Shown: positions 10,654 through 22,549 of the stretch, in pieces
Position numbering within the stretch: the first letter of the stretch is position 1
Layout: each line of letters begins with the position of its first letter
NCBI GenBank assembly: GCA_964036315.1
Contig: OZ038482.1
Span: forward strand, 10,352,698 to 10,416,697
DNA length: 64,000 nt
Source: Acanthosepion esculentum
Lineage: Eukaryota; Mollusca; Cephalopoda; Sepiida; Sepiidae
Direction: 5' to 3'
Made by a program: the position numbers and the translations under genes
The notes under the pieces: generated by a model
The model's database searches: none
What the model was told of the DNA's origin: nothing
What the model saw: the letters and a program-made list of their open reading frames with translations, nothing else

Positions 10654-11648
10654 TGTTGTTAATATAGGACTCCCTTCAAATAATGTTCCTAATATAGGAC
10701 TTCAATGTTGTTAATATAGAACTTTAATGTTGTTAATATAGGACAATGTTGTTAATAAAGGAGTTAATGGTTGTTAATATAGGACTTCAATGCTGTTAAT
10801 AATGGACAATGTTCTTAATATAGAACTTCAATGTTGTTAATATAAGACTTCAATGTTGTTAATATAAGACTTCAATGTTGTTAATATAGGACAATGTTGT
10901 TAATATAGAACTTCAATGTTGTTAATATAAGACTTCAATGTTGTTAATATAGGACCAATGCTGTTAATATAGGGCAATGTTGTTAATATAAGACTTCAAT
11001 GTTGTTAATATAGGACAATGTTGTTAATATAGGACTTCAGTGTTGTTAATATAAGACTTCAATGCTGTTAATATAGGACAATGTTCTTAATATAGAATGT
11101 CAATGTTGTTAATATAAGACTTCAATGTTGTTAATATAGGACCAATGTTGTTAATATAGGACAATGTTGTTAATATAAGACTTCAATGTTGTTAATATAG
11201 GACAATGTTGTTAATATAGAACTTCAATGTTGTTAAATATAAGACTTCAATGTTGTTAATATAGGACCAATGCAGTTAATATAGGGCAATGTTGTTAATA
11301 TAAGACTTCAATGTTGTTAATATAGGACAATGTTGTTAATATAGGACTTCAGTGTTGTTAATATAGGACTTCAATCTTATTAATATTGGACAATGCTGTT
11401 AATATAGGACTCCAGTGTTGTTAATATAGGTCTTCAATCTTATTAATATTGGACAATGTTGTTAATGTAGGATTTCAGTGTTTTTAATATAGGACTTCAA
11501 TATTGTTAATATAGGACTTCAATGCTGTTAATATAGGACAATGTTGTCAATATAGCACTTCAATGTTGTTAATATAGGACTTCAATATTGTTAATATAGG
11601 AATTCAATTTTATTAATATAGGGCCTTAGTGTTGTTAATATAGGACTC
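10654..11648. repeat. 19-22 bp minisatellite, about 1 kb
   Basis: Alternating short (AATGTTGTTAATATAGGAC) and long (TTCAATGTTGTTAATATAGGAC) units, about 48 in all. A block starting at AGGACCAATG recurs 312 bp later (10951 and 11263) with the same order of unit variants, so a higher-order repeat exists. Confidence 0.93.
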
Positions 11649-12359
11649 ATTTTTGCATAGATATTGTAGTTTGGTTTTGCCTTTTTGTCATATGGCAATT
11701 TTTATTCATCAAGCAAAGAGATGGTTTTATTATGCAATCTTGAAATGTGATTATTCCATTGTGCACAAGAGCCCTACCCTATTTTACATCATCAGTCCCA
11801 TGGCCAGGTGTGGTTGTAGGGTAGGGAGCAGTGAAAAAACACAATTCTTTGAATTGCAAGCTGCACTTTTCAGGCATCGTTTGTATGACTGTAACAAACA
11901 CCTGTGAAAAATTTCAAGCTACTTCAGGCTCCCTTTCTCTGCAGCATCGCGGTCGATTTTTTGTCAACTTTTGCTGTACACCAAAAAATAGGTGTCATTT
12001 ATTGTTTGCTAGGATAATAATAAATTGTACATCAGTGACATCAGCTTAATTCGTATATCATTTAAGAGGTACATCGTATTAAAATATTACAATCTTTTTA
12101 TGCGCAGAACCTGGCCAACATATCCCTAGACAATAAACTTGATCTAATATATTCATCTCTTGCTTTGTATCCTGTCAGTGCAAGCTTCAGTCATTACTTT
12201 AATCTCTCTTTTGACTGCCTGAGTTCTGTTTGGCCACTTGGCCACTACTAAAGTTGTCTCAAGAATGTCATTAACCTGTTGGTCTGATAGAGTAGCAATA
12301 TAAAGATGCTCAGTCTTGTGTTCATTCTTCCAGTTAATAATGGAATGATAGTTCTTTGC
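11649..12359. other. Unassigned sequence
   Basis: The 3' flank of the decayed gene at 12360-14011. Short chance frames only. It may be the 3' part of the same mobile element, but nothing recognisable proves this. Confidence 0.35.
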
Positions 12360-14011
12360 TTATCACTTTAATTTGGGATTCACCAATTTTCTCATGTTAA
12401 CTACAAGAGTCACATCCTCATTCCCATCTCCATCTTCACTGTCCTCCTCATTACCAATGTAGTTTAATAAATTCCCGTCAACAGCTGCAGCGGAATTTTC
12501 CTTCTCCTCATCAGATCTGCCAGTGCATTCTTCCATCAGCTGATTCTCTTCTTTCATTCGTATTATCATTTAGGCAATTTTTTTTCTAACAGTCACTTCC
12601 TCATCTGGACACATACCAAGAAGTTGATCTGTGCGGGTGAAATATGCATTTCCCTGGACAGTCTTCTTCATCATCGTCTTCTCTTTACTATTCAGGTTTT
12701 TCATATATAGCAGGGATTGAAATACGTTCCTTGAGCCATGTGTTATGTAATGGTGTATCTTGATGTAGAACCACATTGGATCGCTGAACTTTATCATTGT
12801 AATGACAAGTCTTTTCAGCTCGTTGATGGCTCTTGATGTTGCTACATACAGCCTGAGGATTCTACTCCATAAAATGTTCTACCTTGAAACGCCGGGAACA
12901 CCTGACTTAATAGCAACCAGGTCATCATCGATATCACCTGTAATAACTACTTTATAAATCCTATACAAGTATTTGTGATTCCAGGACAGATCTTTCTCCA
13001 CTTCTTCATTCAGGACAGGGAAATCCGTGAAACTGACTGGCTGGAAGTAACAAGTGGCAGCTCGGACAAAGGTTCCCTTGATCTGCTTTCCAATGGGACC
13101 ACACCAATGCTTAGGACCATTTGGTTTAGCGTCATAGTGATGGAAAACTGGGCAGAAAAGCAGCTCATTTCTGTGAAGTTAACAGATGAAATAATGGAGT
13201 GGGTGACCAAGTAACATTTCAAGATGGTAAATGGCTCGATTTACTGATCCAACATTTACATTAGTTTCATCACTACCAACATGTACAATGGGCTGCTGGG
13301 TTAGATTTTTCTCCACCAGAAACTTGTGAATAGTTTTGGCAATCTGCTTTGTGTATCCAGTCTTTGGAGTCACATGTGTGAGATATTCATTGCCAGGCTC
13401 AACCATGATGACATAGTGATCTTGCACCATCATCATTGAACTCAATTTATTCGTCTTCTCATTTTTTATCATTACATCAGTGGCAGTCTTCTTTCCATCA
13501 AAATACACTGACGTCATATTTTCAAAACTACCCTTCTGAATTTCTTGCATCTTCAATCGCTGTTTTTTGTCTTGCATCTCGTAGTTTATGTGGTCCAATG
13601 AGTTGACTCTTTTCATCCTTTGTGCAGCTCCAGCATAATCACTAATCAAGTTTCGGTCACAAGCAGTTGCCAGTGTGGGGAGTCTTGTCCTGTTCTGTTA
13701 GCTGGTGTCTGTCAGAGCTTTTGGATCTGGGACAAAATCAGCATCTGTATTGACAGAGGGATATCTCTTGAATCATCCGAATTATCCTCAACATAAGGAA
13801 CATATCCAGCTACCAGATCTCTATGTCTTTCATCAAGCTGTCTGCTGGCTCTGTCTGTATCATGCTTCTCTCTTAGCATCACTCTGCCCCACATTATTGT
13901 CACTTTCAAGTTAATCCCTGCAATTTTCATCTTCCTATCACCTCGCTGGTCAAGGAGGAACTGCATCTCATATTTTGGAACTTTTATTACAGGCCAGGTG
14001 ATATACGTCAC
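12360..14011 (-). pseudogene. Decayed gene of an uncharacterised repeat-encoded protein family
   Basis: Successive minus-strand frames carry segments I know from large, unnamed protein families repeated in spiders, bugs and molluscs. In order: LPTLATACDRNLISDYAGA (about 13690-13635), IVHVGSDETNVNVGS and AIYHLEMLLGHPLHYFIC (13285-13180), LHFTEM-like followed by GVVPLESRS (about 13180-13090), and RILRLYVATS then KFSDPMWFYIKIHHY (12870-12730). It ends with QGNAYFTRTDQLLGM, an acidic stretch and KLVNPKLK, stop at 12363. In intact relatives these read as CDR..ISDRAAA, D/TNVNTG, LQW..C.LH.NELP and A..WF.IK...C. At least four frameshifts or stops are present. Function is unknown; the repetitive occurrence suggests a mobile-element protein. 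The 99-residue frame upstream (14011-13712) probably belongs to its N-terminal part. Confidence 0.6.
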
Positions 14012-14030
14012 TCTTCTTAACTTTGCACTT

Positions 14031-14550
14031 CACATCCTGAGAGGAGATAGGGGGACAGTAATAGCTACTGATATCAAACCACAATCCTGGGCACCCATCT
14101 TGATAATCACTGAGACATCTGCAAATTTTCCTTCAGCATATTTATATCACCAGCTGTTCTTTAACATCTTGCCTTTTGAGGTAAGTTTGTCTAATGGAAG
14201 AATGCTTGCAGAGCCAAATCACATCCTGAGAGGAGATAGGGGGACAGTAATAGCTACAGATATCAAACAACAGCTTTTTTGATCACATTCTTGTTCTTAT
14301 TAACTTTAATTCCTTTACTGTACAATTCTCTCAACTTTTCCTCAATAATTTTCTGGCTAAGAAGAGGAACAGTCTGTCGATCCCCAATTGCTTTTTCCCA
14401 TATTTCTGAACAATTCTGGTCACCCATCTTGAAAATCACTGAGACATCTGCAAATTTTCCTTCATCATATTTATATCACCAGCAGTTCTTTAACATCTTG
14501 CCTTTTGAGGTAAGTTTGTCTAATGGAAGAACACTTGCAGAGCCAAACAA
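14031..14550. repeat. Local duplications in the 5' part of the decayed gene
   Basis: A 50-bp segment (CACATCCTGAGAGGAGATAG...) occurs at 14031-14080 and 14220-14270. A 125-bp segment (CACCCATCTTGATAATCACT...) occurs at 14092-14216 and 14421-14546. The minus strand encodes a fragment like KFADVSVIFKMGDQ in the second copy. Confidence 0.85.
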
Positions 14551-14700
14551 TACATGATCTGTGGCTGCCTTTGTTAATAGTCACCATCTCAATAGCAAAC
14601 GGATCAGTCAACCTGATAAGAAAGAAGAAAAAATTAGTGAATGAAGAAAACTGAATATAATTATTGTACATTTGTACAATTATATTACACCACACCAAGC

Positions 14701-15589
14701 AACATAAGTAAATTTTTAAATTTCATTTGTAAATGCTGCAAACTAAACCTCAACCTATCAACTTCAAATCTGGTATGGAGTCTTAGATATGCATAAGGAA
14801 CAATCCTTGAAGAGGGCAGCTTTAAGAAAAAAGTTACTGCTCTTTATTGTAGTTTCACTGCTCAGCATGTCTTGGAGGAAAATAGAGCAACCCTTTTCAG
14901 TAAGATCACAGCTGATCTCCTTTGACTTTAAGGCTTGCTTCAGTCATATGGTTATTGTTTCCATCAAGGTAACCCTCCACTCTGGCTGTCAACTTCAATC
15001 TGGGTAGCCCTCCACCTGACATGTCATCACTGATATGGATATACTACCAGTATTTCAATTCCAGGTGCAGATCTACACTATAGCAGAGATCAAATCTCAC
15101 AATTCCAAGCCCATTACTCTAACCACAGTGATACATAGAAAATGAGTTTTGATCTCACAATTCAAATGACAGCAAAGAGCAAAAGCAAAACAACAAACAA
15201 GGATGCCTTCATTTGTTGATGAAGTATAGATTATCAGTTCAATATGGAAGTGTTAGCAAATGAAATCAAGTGCTAATTATTCATAATCAACAGGTGTTAA
15301 TATGAAGCAATTACTTGTAATCAATGGTAAGTAATGAATAGGAAATAGAGGATCTATTAAGAGTTATATGTGAGGCAAAATTATTTGAGTAATTAAGCTA
15401 ATTAATACATACGTAAAAGATTTTAACCAGCAGATAGTCAAAAAGGGTGATTTTTGCTGAAAACATCTTCTCTTCCATCTTAGGACACATGTCTTTTTTT
15501 AAGGAAACATGCTTGAAATATTCAGCAAAACACGATATGGTCAGATTGATTGAAAATCTCTTTAAAGACTTTTTCTTTCTTTCATAAGA
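14701..15589. other. Unassigned sequence
   Basis: AT-rich DNA between the decayed gene and LINE-C. No feature was recognised. Confidence 0.4.
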
Positions 15590-16960
15590 ATGTTGAACAA
15601 CTATACAATATTGGTCTACCTACATGGCAGTAAATGCTGGACAATTTCCTCACAGATGACCTGATATGATTCTACAGAAGTAGGCTAAGAATACCATGGA
15701 CTAAACATGTGAGTAGTAAGGAAGTTTTAAGGAAAATGGCAACAGAAAGGGCACTTGTACTTAGAATCAAAAAGAATCAGTTCAAATTTCTAGGACAAAT
15801 AGTGAAAAAAGAAGGCTTGGAAAATTTGACACTCTGAAGACAAGATGGACAGAGAAAAACATCAAGTCATCTACCTAAAGACTTGTGTAAATGAATGGTA
15901 GAACTAGGACTTGGAGGAATAGTAAGGGGATAAACATTGCTTAGAGTTACAAAGGGTAGGAAGTTGTGGAGAGCTATGATCAACCTATGTACTGAGCCTG
16001 TGTAAATGGATGGCAGAACAAGGACTGGGAGGAATAATAAGGGGATAAACATTGCTTAGAGTTACAAAGGGTAGGAAGTTGTGAAGAGCTATGACCAACC
16101 TATGTACTGAGCCTGTGTAAATGGATGGCAGAACAAGGACTGGGAGGAATAATAAGGGGATAAACATTGCTTAGAGTTACAAAGGGTAGGAAGTTGTGGA
16201 GAGCTATGATCAACCTATGTACTGAGCCTATGTAAATGGATGGCAGAACAAGGACTGGGAGGAATAATAAGGGGATAAACATTGCTTAGAGTTACAAAGG
16301 GTAGGAAGTTGTGGAGAGCTATGATCAACCTATGTACTGAGCCTGTGTAAATGGATGGCAGAACAAGGACTGGGAGGAATAATAAGGGGATAAACATTGC
16401 TTAGAGTTACAAAGGGTAGGAAGTTGTGGAGAGCTATGATCAACCTATGTACTGAGCCTGTGTAAATGGATGGCAGAACAAGGACTGGGAGGAATAATAA
16501 GGGGATAAACATTGCTTAGAGTTACAAAGGGTAGGAAGTTGTGGAGAGCTATGATCAACCTATGTACTGAGCCTGTGTAAATGGATGGCAGAACAAGGAC
16601 TGGGAGGAATAATAAGGGGATAAACATTGCTTAGAGTTACAAAGGGTAGGAAGTTGTGGAGAGCTATGATCAACCTATGTACTGAGCCTGTGTAAATGGA
16701 TGGCAGAACAAGGACTGGGAGGAATAATAAGGGGATAAACATTGCTTAGAGTTACAAAGGGTAGGAAGTTGTGGAGAGCTATGATCAACCTATGTACTGA
16801 GCCTGTGTGAATGGATGGCAGAACAAGGACTGGGAGGAGTAGTAAGGGGATAAACATTGCTTAGAGCTACAAAGGATAGGAAGTTGTGAAGAGCCATGAT
16901 CTCTGTTCTGTAGAGACATGGCACATGAAACAAGAAGAAAGAAAATAAATAATTCTCGTC
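15590..16960 (+). pseudogene. LINE-C ORF2 3' end carrying a tandem array
   Basis: Plus-strand fragments: YRSRLRIPWTKHVSS, EVLRKMATERALVLRIKK, QFKFLGQIVKKEGLENLTL, CKWMVELGLGGIV and KLWRAMI. This is the C-terminal region of an endonuclease/reverse-transcriptase LINE; in other copies it ends in a FWRAMI.HVLKE-like motif. The sequence then repeats as a 115-bp array before the natural terminus near 16915 (GAGCCATGATCTC...GACATGGCAC). Frames are broken. Relatives: 35575, 36340, 39010, 50350 and 57607. Confidence 0.8.
15883..16905 (+). repeat. 115-bp tandem array, about 9 units, from the LINE-C 3' end
   Basis: Unit: TGTGTAAATGGATGGCAGAA ... GAGCTATGATCAACCTATGTACTGAGCC. The inner units are nearly identical; the first and last diverge and match normal LINE-C sequence. 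Each unit is the last coding piece of LINE-C plus a short joiner (CAACCTATGTACTGAGCC). The series of identical 60-codon minus-strand frames is a by-product. Confidence 0.95.
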
Positions 16961-16984
16961 TAAATAGTGAGGCTGTAATATACA

Positions 16985-17904
16985 CTCATTTCTTTTTAAG
17001 TGACTGAAATAGATGTAGAGGTATACAAGGTAATAATATCATGGTCTATCATCGGGCCAACAAAGTGGACAATTGCTCCAATGCGCCTATGATTTTGAGG
17101 GAGCCTATTTTCAGAGACAAATTAGAGACAATTTGGTAAAGAACGGTTATATTATAAAGAGAATCCGGAAGTAACACTTTAACATAAAGCAGTAATATTC
17201 TAAAGAAGATTCATAAAAGAGAACAAACAAGAATTATCTACTTCCATAGATTAAGTAAAGTGTTTAGTTTGGAATTCACAGAAGATTACAAGCACATGAT
17301 CATGATGAAGGTCAAATAGAACAACAATCAAGATGTGATGATAACAAAAAAGATGTCGTCAACATTATGGGTGTAAATAATGTAAATAATGATAACTCCA
17401 CATCTCAGAAATTCAGACTTAAGGCAATCAGGTGATAATAACAACAAAGATGAGGATGTTAGTCCAAGTGTAAATAATGTAAATAATGATAACTCCTCAT
17501 CCTAGAATGTCAAACAGAAATATTCATAAAAGTTTAATATAAACAAAATATAGACAAAATATAGATAATTAAATGCAGCTAACTGCATCAACTAATGCTC
17601 CAAATATCTCATACTTGTTTCTTTATTATATTTCAGAAAACTTGGCTTTGACAGCAGATAAATGCTGTCACTTTGAATTGCGTCAAGTGCTGTTGATAAA
17701 ATATAGACATTACGTTTGAAATTGTTTCCTTATTAGTTAGATTTTGTTCTGTCTTTTCATTTCGTGTTTTATATTTTCTGTTAATTTTTAAGGCAAAATA
17801 CTTTCTATGTGAATACATTTTATAAATCGTATTTAAAAGTCACGTCTTTTCAGAACATAAGTGATTATGGCTTTTGACAGGATTCTTTTATTTATTATTG
17901 TGTG
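16985..17904. other. AT-rich DNA with decayed Penelope/SINE tail copies
   Basis: Two degraded tails are visible at about 17245-17400 (TGTTTAGTTTGGAATTCACA, then CATGATCATGATGAAGG) and 17425-17480 (AACAACAAAGATGAGGATGT). They match the tail of the composite element at 5572-5779. The rest is unassigned. Confidence 0.45.
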
Positions 17905-18235
17905 GGTGTATGGATGAGTGATTAGAATGTTAACATTCCGCCCATATGACCTCACTATGGTTGATTTGTCATGAAGGTGACTTCTTGATAATAAAGGTCG
18001 GGGGAAGTGAACCCAACATGCGGAAACATTGGGAAATGCTTGAAACCCATATCCCAGCTTGACCCAAACATTGGAAATGAAACATGGAAGATGAAACTGA
18101 TCATAAGCTGTCAATGTTTGTGTTAGCATAAAGACACAAGTCAGCATGACTGAGGTTTTGAGCATACTGGCGTTATTCGAAACTGTTGATCATGTCACAT
18201 GATGTGCTCTCTGTCAGAAACTGTGACTCTTTTAT
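17905..18235 (+). repeat. SINE-D copy
   Basis: It matches 25895-26215 along its length: a head with GAGTGATTAGAATGTTAACATTC, then GATTTGTCATGAAGG, a GACCCAAACATTGGAAATG-like body, CACAAGTCAGCATGACTGAG and ending CAGAAACTGTGACT. Box B is eroded in this copy. Confidence 0.7.
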
Positions 18236-18636
18236 CACTTTGTATAAAGTAATATATATTTGGGGTTTATTTAACAGAGAAAGGTCAAGTATATTCTCAC
18301 CTGTATTATTGTGTGCACATCTACAAATTACATGTCATTCTTGAAGTACCAAAGTTCATTAACAAGCTGAAAAGAACAGGCTGATAGCATTTTTGAAATG
18401 CTCCCTTTACATATTCTTGCAATAGGATTTATTTATGCCTAAAATTCTAATGGAAATAAACAATTATTGTGGTTAAGCTTCATAGCAAAGACATAAATGA
18501 AAATAATAACCAAAAGTGAGGAACAAAAGAAGTGAGTCAAGTAAGTCAAGTGAAGTCCACAATAAATCTCCAACTGCAGACCAACATACAGTATTTACTA
18601 CTGCATTTATGTGAATGGGGACATTCATAGGAAGCT

Positions 18637-18640
<4 letters not shown>

Positions 18641-18703
<63 letters not shown>

Positions 18704-18727
18704 GCAGGATGTGTGTGTGTGTGTGTA
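18641..18727. repeat. (TA)n and (GT)n microsatellite
   Basis: TA array to about 18700, then AAAGGCAGGA and a GT run. Confidence 0.95.
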
Positions 18728-19463
18728 ATGAATGCACGGTCGCAATTTTCGCCAGATTTGCACCAAAATTTACATGCACATGCTCCAAGTTAGGGAAAAG
18801 GCCAAGACTGACTTTGCATTTCCCAACTCCCATCGATAGTGGAAATAATCGATTTTTTCTTGCTTCTATGGTAGTTTTCATGTAGTTTGCGGCCATTTTC
18901 TACTGGCCAAAGTGAGAGCCTATAGCTGGCTGCCAATAAATAGACAGGAAGATTCTATTGGCCAGCGTGAGAGCCAACAGCTGACTGACATGAATGTTAA
19001 CTAGCATGCTAGCATGCAAAAAAAATCAATAGCTGCATTCGTCACAAGTGGGAAAAATTTTAATCTGCATGGCACTTTACTCCAACTGGCTCACTTGCTT
19101 GCTTAAACTCAACGTTGATTCTGATTCCGCAGAACTGGGTTGGGTGTAAAAAAGTATTTCTTGTTAACATTCTTTTTTCATTTTGTTTATCCAGTTACAA
19201 GTCCTTTTTTAAAGCTGATCATTTTGTGTTCATTTTGTTTAGTTCTTTTTCGTAAAAGATTTAATGTTTAGTATAGAGCTTAGAAAAAAATTGCAGTGTG
19301 AGATAGGCAAGAAGTAAGGCATGTAGCAACATCAGCACGGCAAAGGGAACTCCTTTAAAGGCAAGGAAGGGCAAAAATATTTTAAGTCAAGTGATAGCAA
19401 TTGCTGTATGAGTCGTACGATTTTTGAATCAAGCACAGGCAACACCGGGCCATGCTGCTAGTA
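18700..19463 (+). mobile_element. Possible non-autonomous Helitron
   Basis: A TA tract followed by AAAAGGCAGGATGTGTGTG begins the block, and GGCAACACCGGGCC...GCTGCTAGT ends it. A GC-rich degenerate hairpin just before CTAG|T is the typical Helitron 3' end, and this start/end style is common in invertebrate Helitrons I know of. There is no Rep/helicase sequence. The 5' boundary is uncertain. Confidence 0.35.
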
Positions 19464-19919
19464 TATATATAATCAGTATATATTTCCATCTTACAGTTAA
19501 GATGTAACAAAAGCATATTTATTTGTTAATCACCTTTTCATCTTTTGAAGTTAATACAATGTATTATGTTTTGATGATGCTGCTTCTACAAAAATATATT
19601 GTGTCCAGGTTGTATGATTTTACATTGTATTTTAAAGCATCATCATTGACAAGTGGTGATTGTCCTCTCCTAGGCTTTATTTCAATGGACATGTCACCAT
19701 TCTTTTAAAACGCTCAAACCACTTTCATGTTGTATGATCAGATATTGTTTCAACTTACTTCAACTTTCTGTCTGAATTCTACAATCAGCTTCAGTAGTTT
19801 GACGCAGGCTCATTTACAAAATAATGCCTTGTAACAGCCAGAATCACAGTATTCATATTTTTGATTCTCTTAATCATTTCACCACCAAGCAAAACAATGC
19901 CACTTGAAGACAGGTTGTT

Positions 19920-20235
19920 AAGGGTGTGCTAGAGAATGAGAAGACTTTCGAGGGAAGAAGTGAAGAAAAGAACAATAAAGGGTCAACATGCAAGAAGATA
20001 AAAGATGGCAGTTGACATTTCATTTACATTTTGAAGATCGTAGGTGACAGGGAAACAAGAAATTGGAAAGGAGTCCCATGCGTGAGAATTGCGAGAAAAG
20101 AAACTGTTAGAATAGTACATGCAATTGCATCTAGATAGTTCAACAGTAAAATGGTGTGACCTAGCTGTTGATATAGTATTGTAGTGATCACAAGGAATTA
20201 AAAAAAATCTAATTCCCATAATTCCATAGAAAAAA
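19920..20235 (-). pseudogene. LINE-B ORF2 C-terminal fragment
   Basis: Minus strand: ARSHHFTVELSRCNC, YYSNSFFSRNSHAWDS, FPISCFPVTYDLQNVN. It aligns segment by segment with the LINE-B copies at 9290-9790 and 32255-33180. Only the terminal 100 or so codons remain. Confidence 0.7.
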
Positions 20236-20589
20236 TGAAACTGTCCTACTGGCTGGAAATTTAGGGATTTCCTCTTTTCAGACGGTCACTTGCAAGGGGA
20301 GAACATAAAATTGAGAAGTGCCAGAAATAAAGACCACAGGAAAGTCAACTGATGCTTAATATTGTCTTTTACTGATAGATTTATCACTTCCAAATAATCT
20401 ATTCATTCACCAACTCAAAGAGGAAACAGAAAGATTTTACTAACAACCACATTACAAGAACTTTCTTACTCCAGCAAACTTGTACAACAAAATCCTTCTG
20501 ATAATAAATCCTTCTGATTACTGTCAGTCACTGTGTGTTTATCTAAATGTAAAAATAAATACGCTAAAATTCACCTTCATCCCTGCCGT

Positions 20590-20662
20590 GTGCCGATGGC
20601 TTAGTGGTAGAATTTCCGACTGACGCCAATTCAGTCAGGTTTCGATCCTAGCTAGAGGCAAC
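20590..20662 (+). repeat. tRNA-Gly-like SINE head
   Basis: GCCGATGGCTTAGTGGTAGA has a near-perfect box A and resembles the 5' half of tRNA-Gly. GGTTTCGATCCTAG is a box B with one extra T. The acceptor stem does not close fully, so this is a tRNA-derived SINE or pseudo-tRNA rather than a working gene. Confidence 0.55.
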
Positions 20663-20737
20663 CGGACGTCTAGCCACACTGATGAGCAAAACTGTCTGTC
20701 TGTGGATTACAATAATATATATATAAAGGATAGAGGG

Positions 20738-20800
20738 AAGCCACATCTCATTGCCGAGAAAGTCACTGAGGTTGAAATGCCAGATCAGGATCAATTACAT
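20738..20800 (-). pseudogene. Short LINE-B fragment
   Basis: The minus strand reads IDPDLAFQ..., then LSRQ-DVASLYPL. This corresponds to the GPDPVAQLQ.LSH...VASL segment of LINE-B. It lies directly before the 24-bp minisatellite. Confidence 0.45.
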
Positions 20801-20811
20801 GACAGACACTT

Positions 20812-21295
20812 CTTTAATAATGTATGTCATATTTTTCTTTAATAATGTATGTCAATTTTCTTTAATAATGTATGTCATATTTTTCTTTAATAATGTATGT
20901 CAAATTTTCTTTAATAATGTATGTCATATTTTCTTTAATAATGTATGTCAAATTTTCTTTAATAATGTATGTCATATATTTACTTAAATAATGTATGTCA
21001 CATTTTTCTTTAATAATATATGTCATATTATCTTTAATAATGTATGTCAAATTTTCTTTAATAATGTATGTCATATTTACTTTAATAATGTATGTCATTG
21101 TCTTTAATAATTTATGTCAAATTTTCTTTAATAATGTTTGTTATCGTTTCTTTAATAATGCATGTCATATTTTCCTTTAATAATGTATGTCATATTTTCT
21201 TTAATAATGTATGTCATATTTCCTTTAATAATGTATGTCAATTTTTTCTTTAATAATGTATGTCATATTTCCTTTAATAATGTATGTCAAATTTT
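20812..21295. repeat. About 24-bp minisatellite, about 20 units
   Basis: Unit TTTCTTTAATAATGTATGTC plus AAA/ATA spacers, 22-26 bp long. Frames on both strands encode only the repeat. Confidence 0.95.
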
Positions 21296-21546
21296 ATTAT
21301 GCAAGTCATAATGTTTTCAAAATAAAATTGGTAACCAATATTTTAAAAGTTTCAGGATATACTTGTATTGACATGAGCAATATATTGTTTCAGTTTCAGC
21401 TCATAATATCCAACCCCATTAAAAGAAATATTAATAATAACTTTCTTTGGGACTGTTTGGTTTTATTATGAAAACTAAAAATAACATGATTAACACACTA
21501 TTTTATATATCTGAAAAAGTTATTTTATTACTCTGCATGTTAATAT

Positions 21547-22546
21547 TGTTGCGGACCCGATAGCGGTGCAGATCTGGCTTACGAAAATACGGCCTTGTGC
21601 CAGACGCTACACACTACTACCGAATCCACAGACAAAGTAAAAAAAAAGAAAAATATAAAGACGTGCTCTTCCCACCGTACAAACGTACAAAGTGAAAAGA
21701 AGTAGACAGGCAAAACAACAAAAGGTTAAGAACAAACATACATTTTTATTAAGAGTTTAACAAGTAATGTCTTCAGTGAAGACCTTCAGGAAATGTACTG
21801 GAAAATGTAGTTGAAGAAGAGGCCAAGTAGATTGTCTTCAGTAAGGTACTGGAAATATTGTAGTGAATGAAATTTAATTGTCTCGAGTGAAGACCATCAG
21901 TAAAATGTACTGGAAAATGTAGTTGACAAGAATAGATTTCCGCGCCAAAATTTAAATCCAAGATGGCTATTAGCGGGAACGAGTTCTTCGAGAAGAAAGG
22001 TTCAGAAAGTCAGTTGTAATGCATAGGGAACATACGGCAAGGAAAAATACTCACTGAGAGAGTTTAAAATTGTGAGTGTATGTAATTCTTTTTAAAGTAA
22101 CAGGTTCTGAGAGTATGAGTTCGAAGAATGTGAAAAATGCTCGTTCATCAGGTTGGAAGTTTTTTTGAAAGTTCCTGGAATTGGGAGCTCGGTAGATGTT
22201 AGCTTCTGTCATGAAGGTGACGACCGTGTCGTATGTATTAAGATACCGAGACGAGCCATGAGGTCTAAGCAAGGTTTTGCCGAATAAAATGTCTCTGTCT
22301 GTATATATGGGGTTACCGGCGAGAGACAATTGAGCCTGCCCGGTCAGGTCAAACGACCTGGGGCGACTGATTTTGAAAAGCCAAATTTGCCGCGACGTCA
22401 ACGCAAAAGCGCGCGAAAAATATGAATTCTTCCTCATCTTCGGCTAAGACAACGGTTTACTACTATGACTGACCGAACGTGAGAGGAAGGCGTGAAAAGT
22501 CGCGCGTGCGTCAAAAATGAAGGTGGGGGTAGTGACATATCCCACA
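21547..22546 (+). mobile_element. 1-kb solo LTR, target duplication ATAT
   Basis: It starts TGTTGCGGACCCGATAGC, much like the 5' ends of the shorter solo LTRs, and ends TGACATATCCCACA. ATAT flanks both sides (21543-21546 and 22547-22550). GC content is above its surroundings, with CpG-rich blocks near 22380-22500. GTATATATGGGG near 22300 could be a TATA element. A 128-codon minus-strand frame inside has no recognisable domain. No pol sequence adjoins. Confidence 0.7.
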
Positions 22547-22549
22547 ATA

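Noticed and set aside
12975..13214. 79-codon plus-strand frame
   Set aside because: Antisense of the decayed uncharacterised gene, whose motifs are on the minus strand.
15867..16985. Nine overlapping minus-strand frames of about 60 codons
   Set aside because: Antisense copies of the 115-bp LINE-C array.
18546..18896. 116-codon minus-strand frame
   Set aside because: It runs through a TA microsatellite (YIYI) and Helitron-like DNA; no domain.
20590..20662. Functional tRNA-Gly gene
   Set aside because: The acceptor stem does not close and box B has an extra base; better as a SINE head.
22051..22437. 128-codon minus-strand frame
   Set aside because: It lies wholly within the 1-kb solo LTR and has no recognisable domain or start context.
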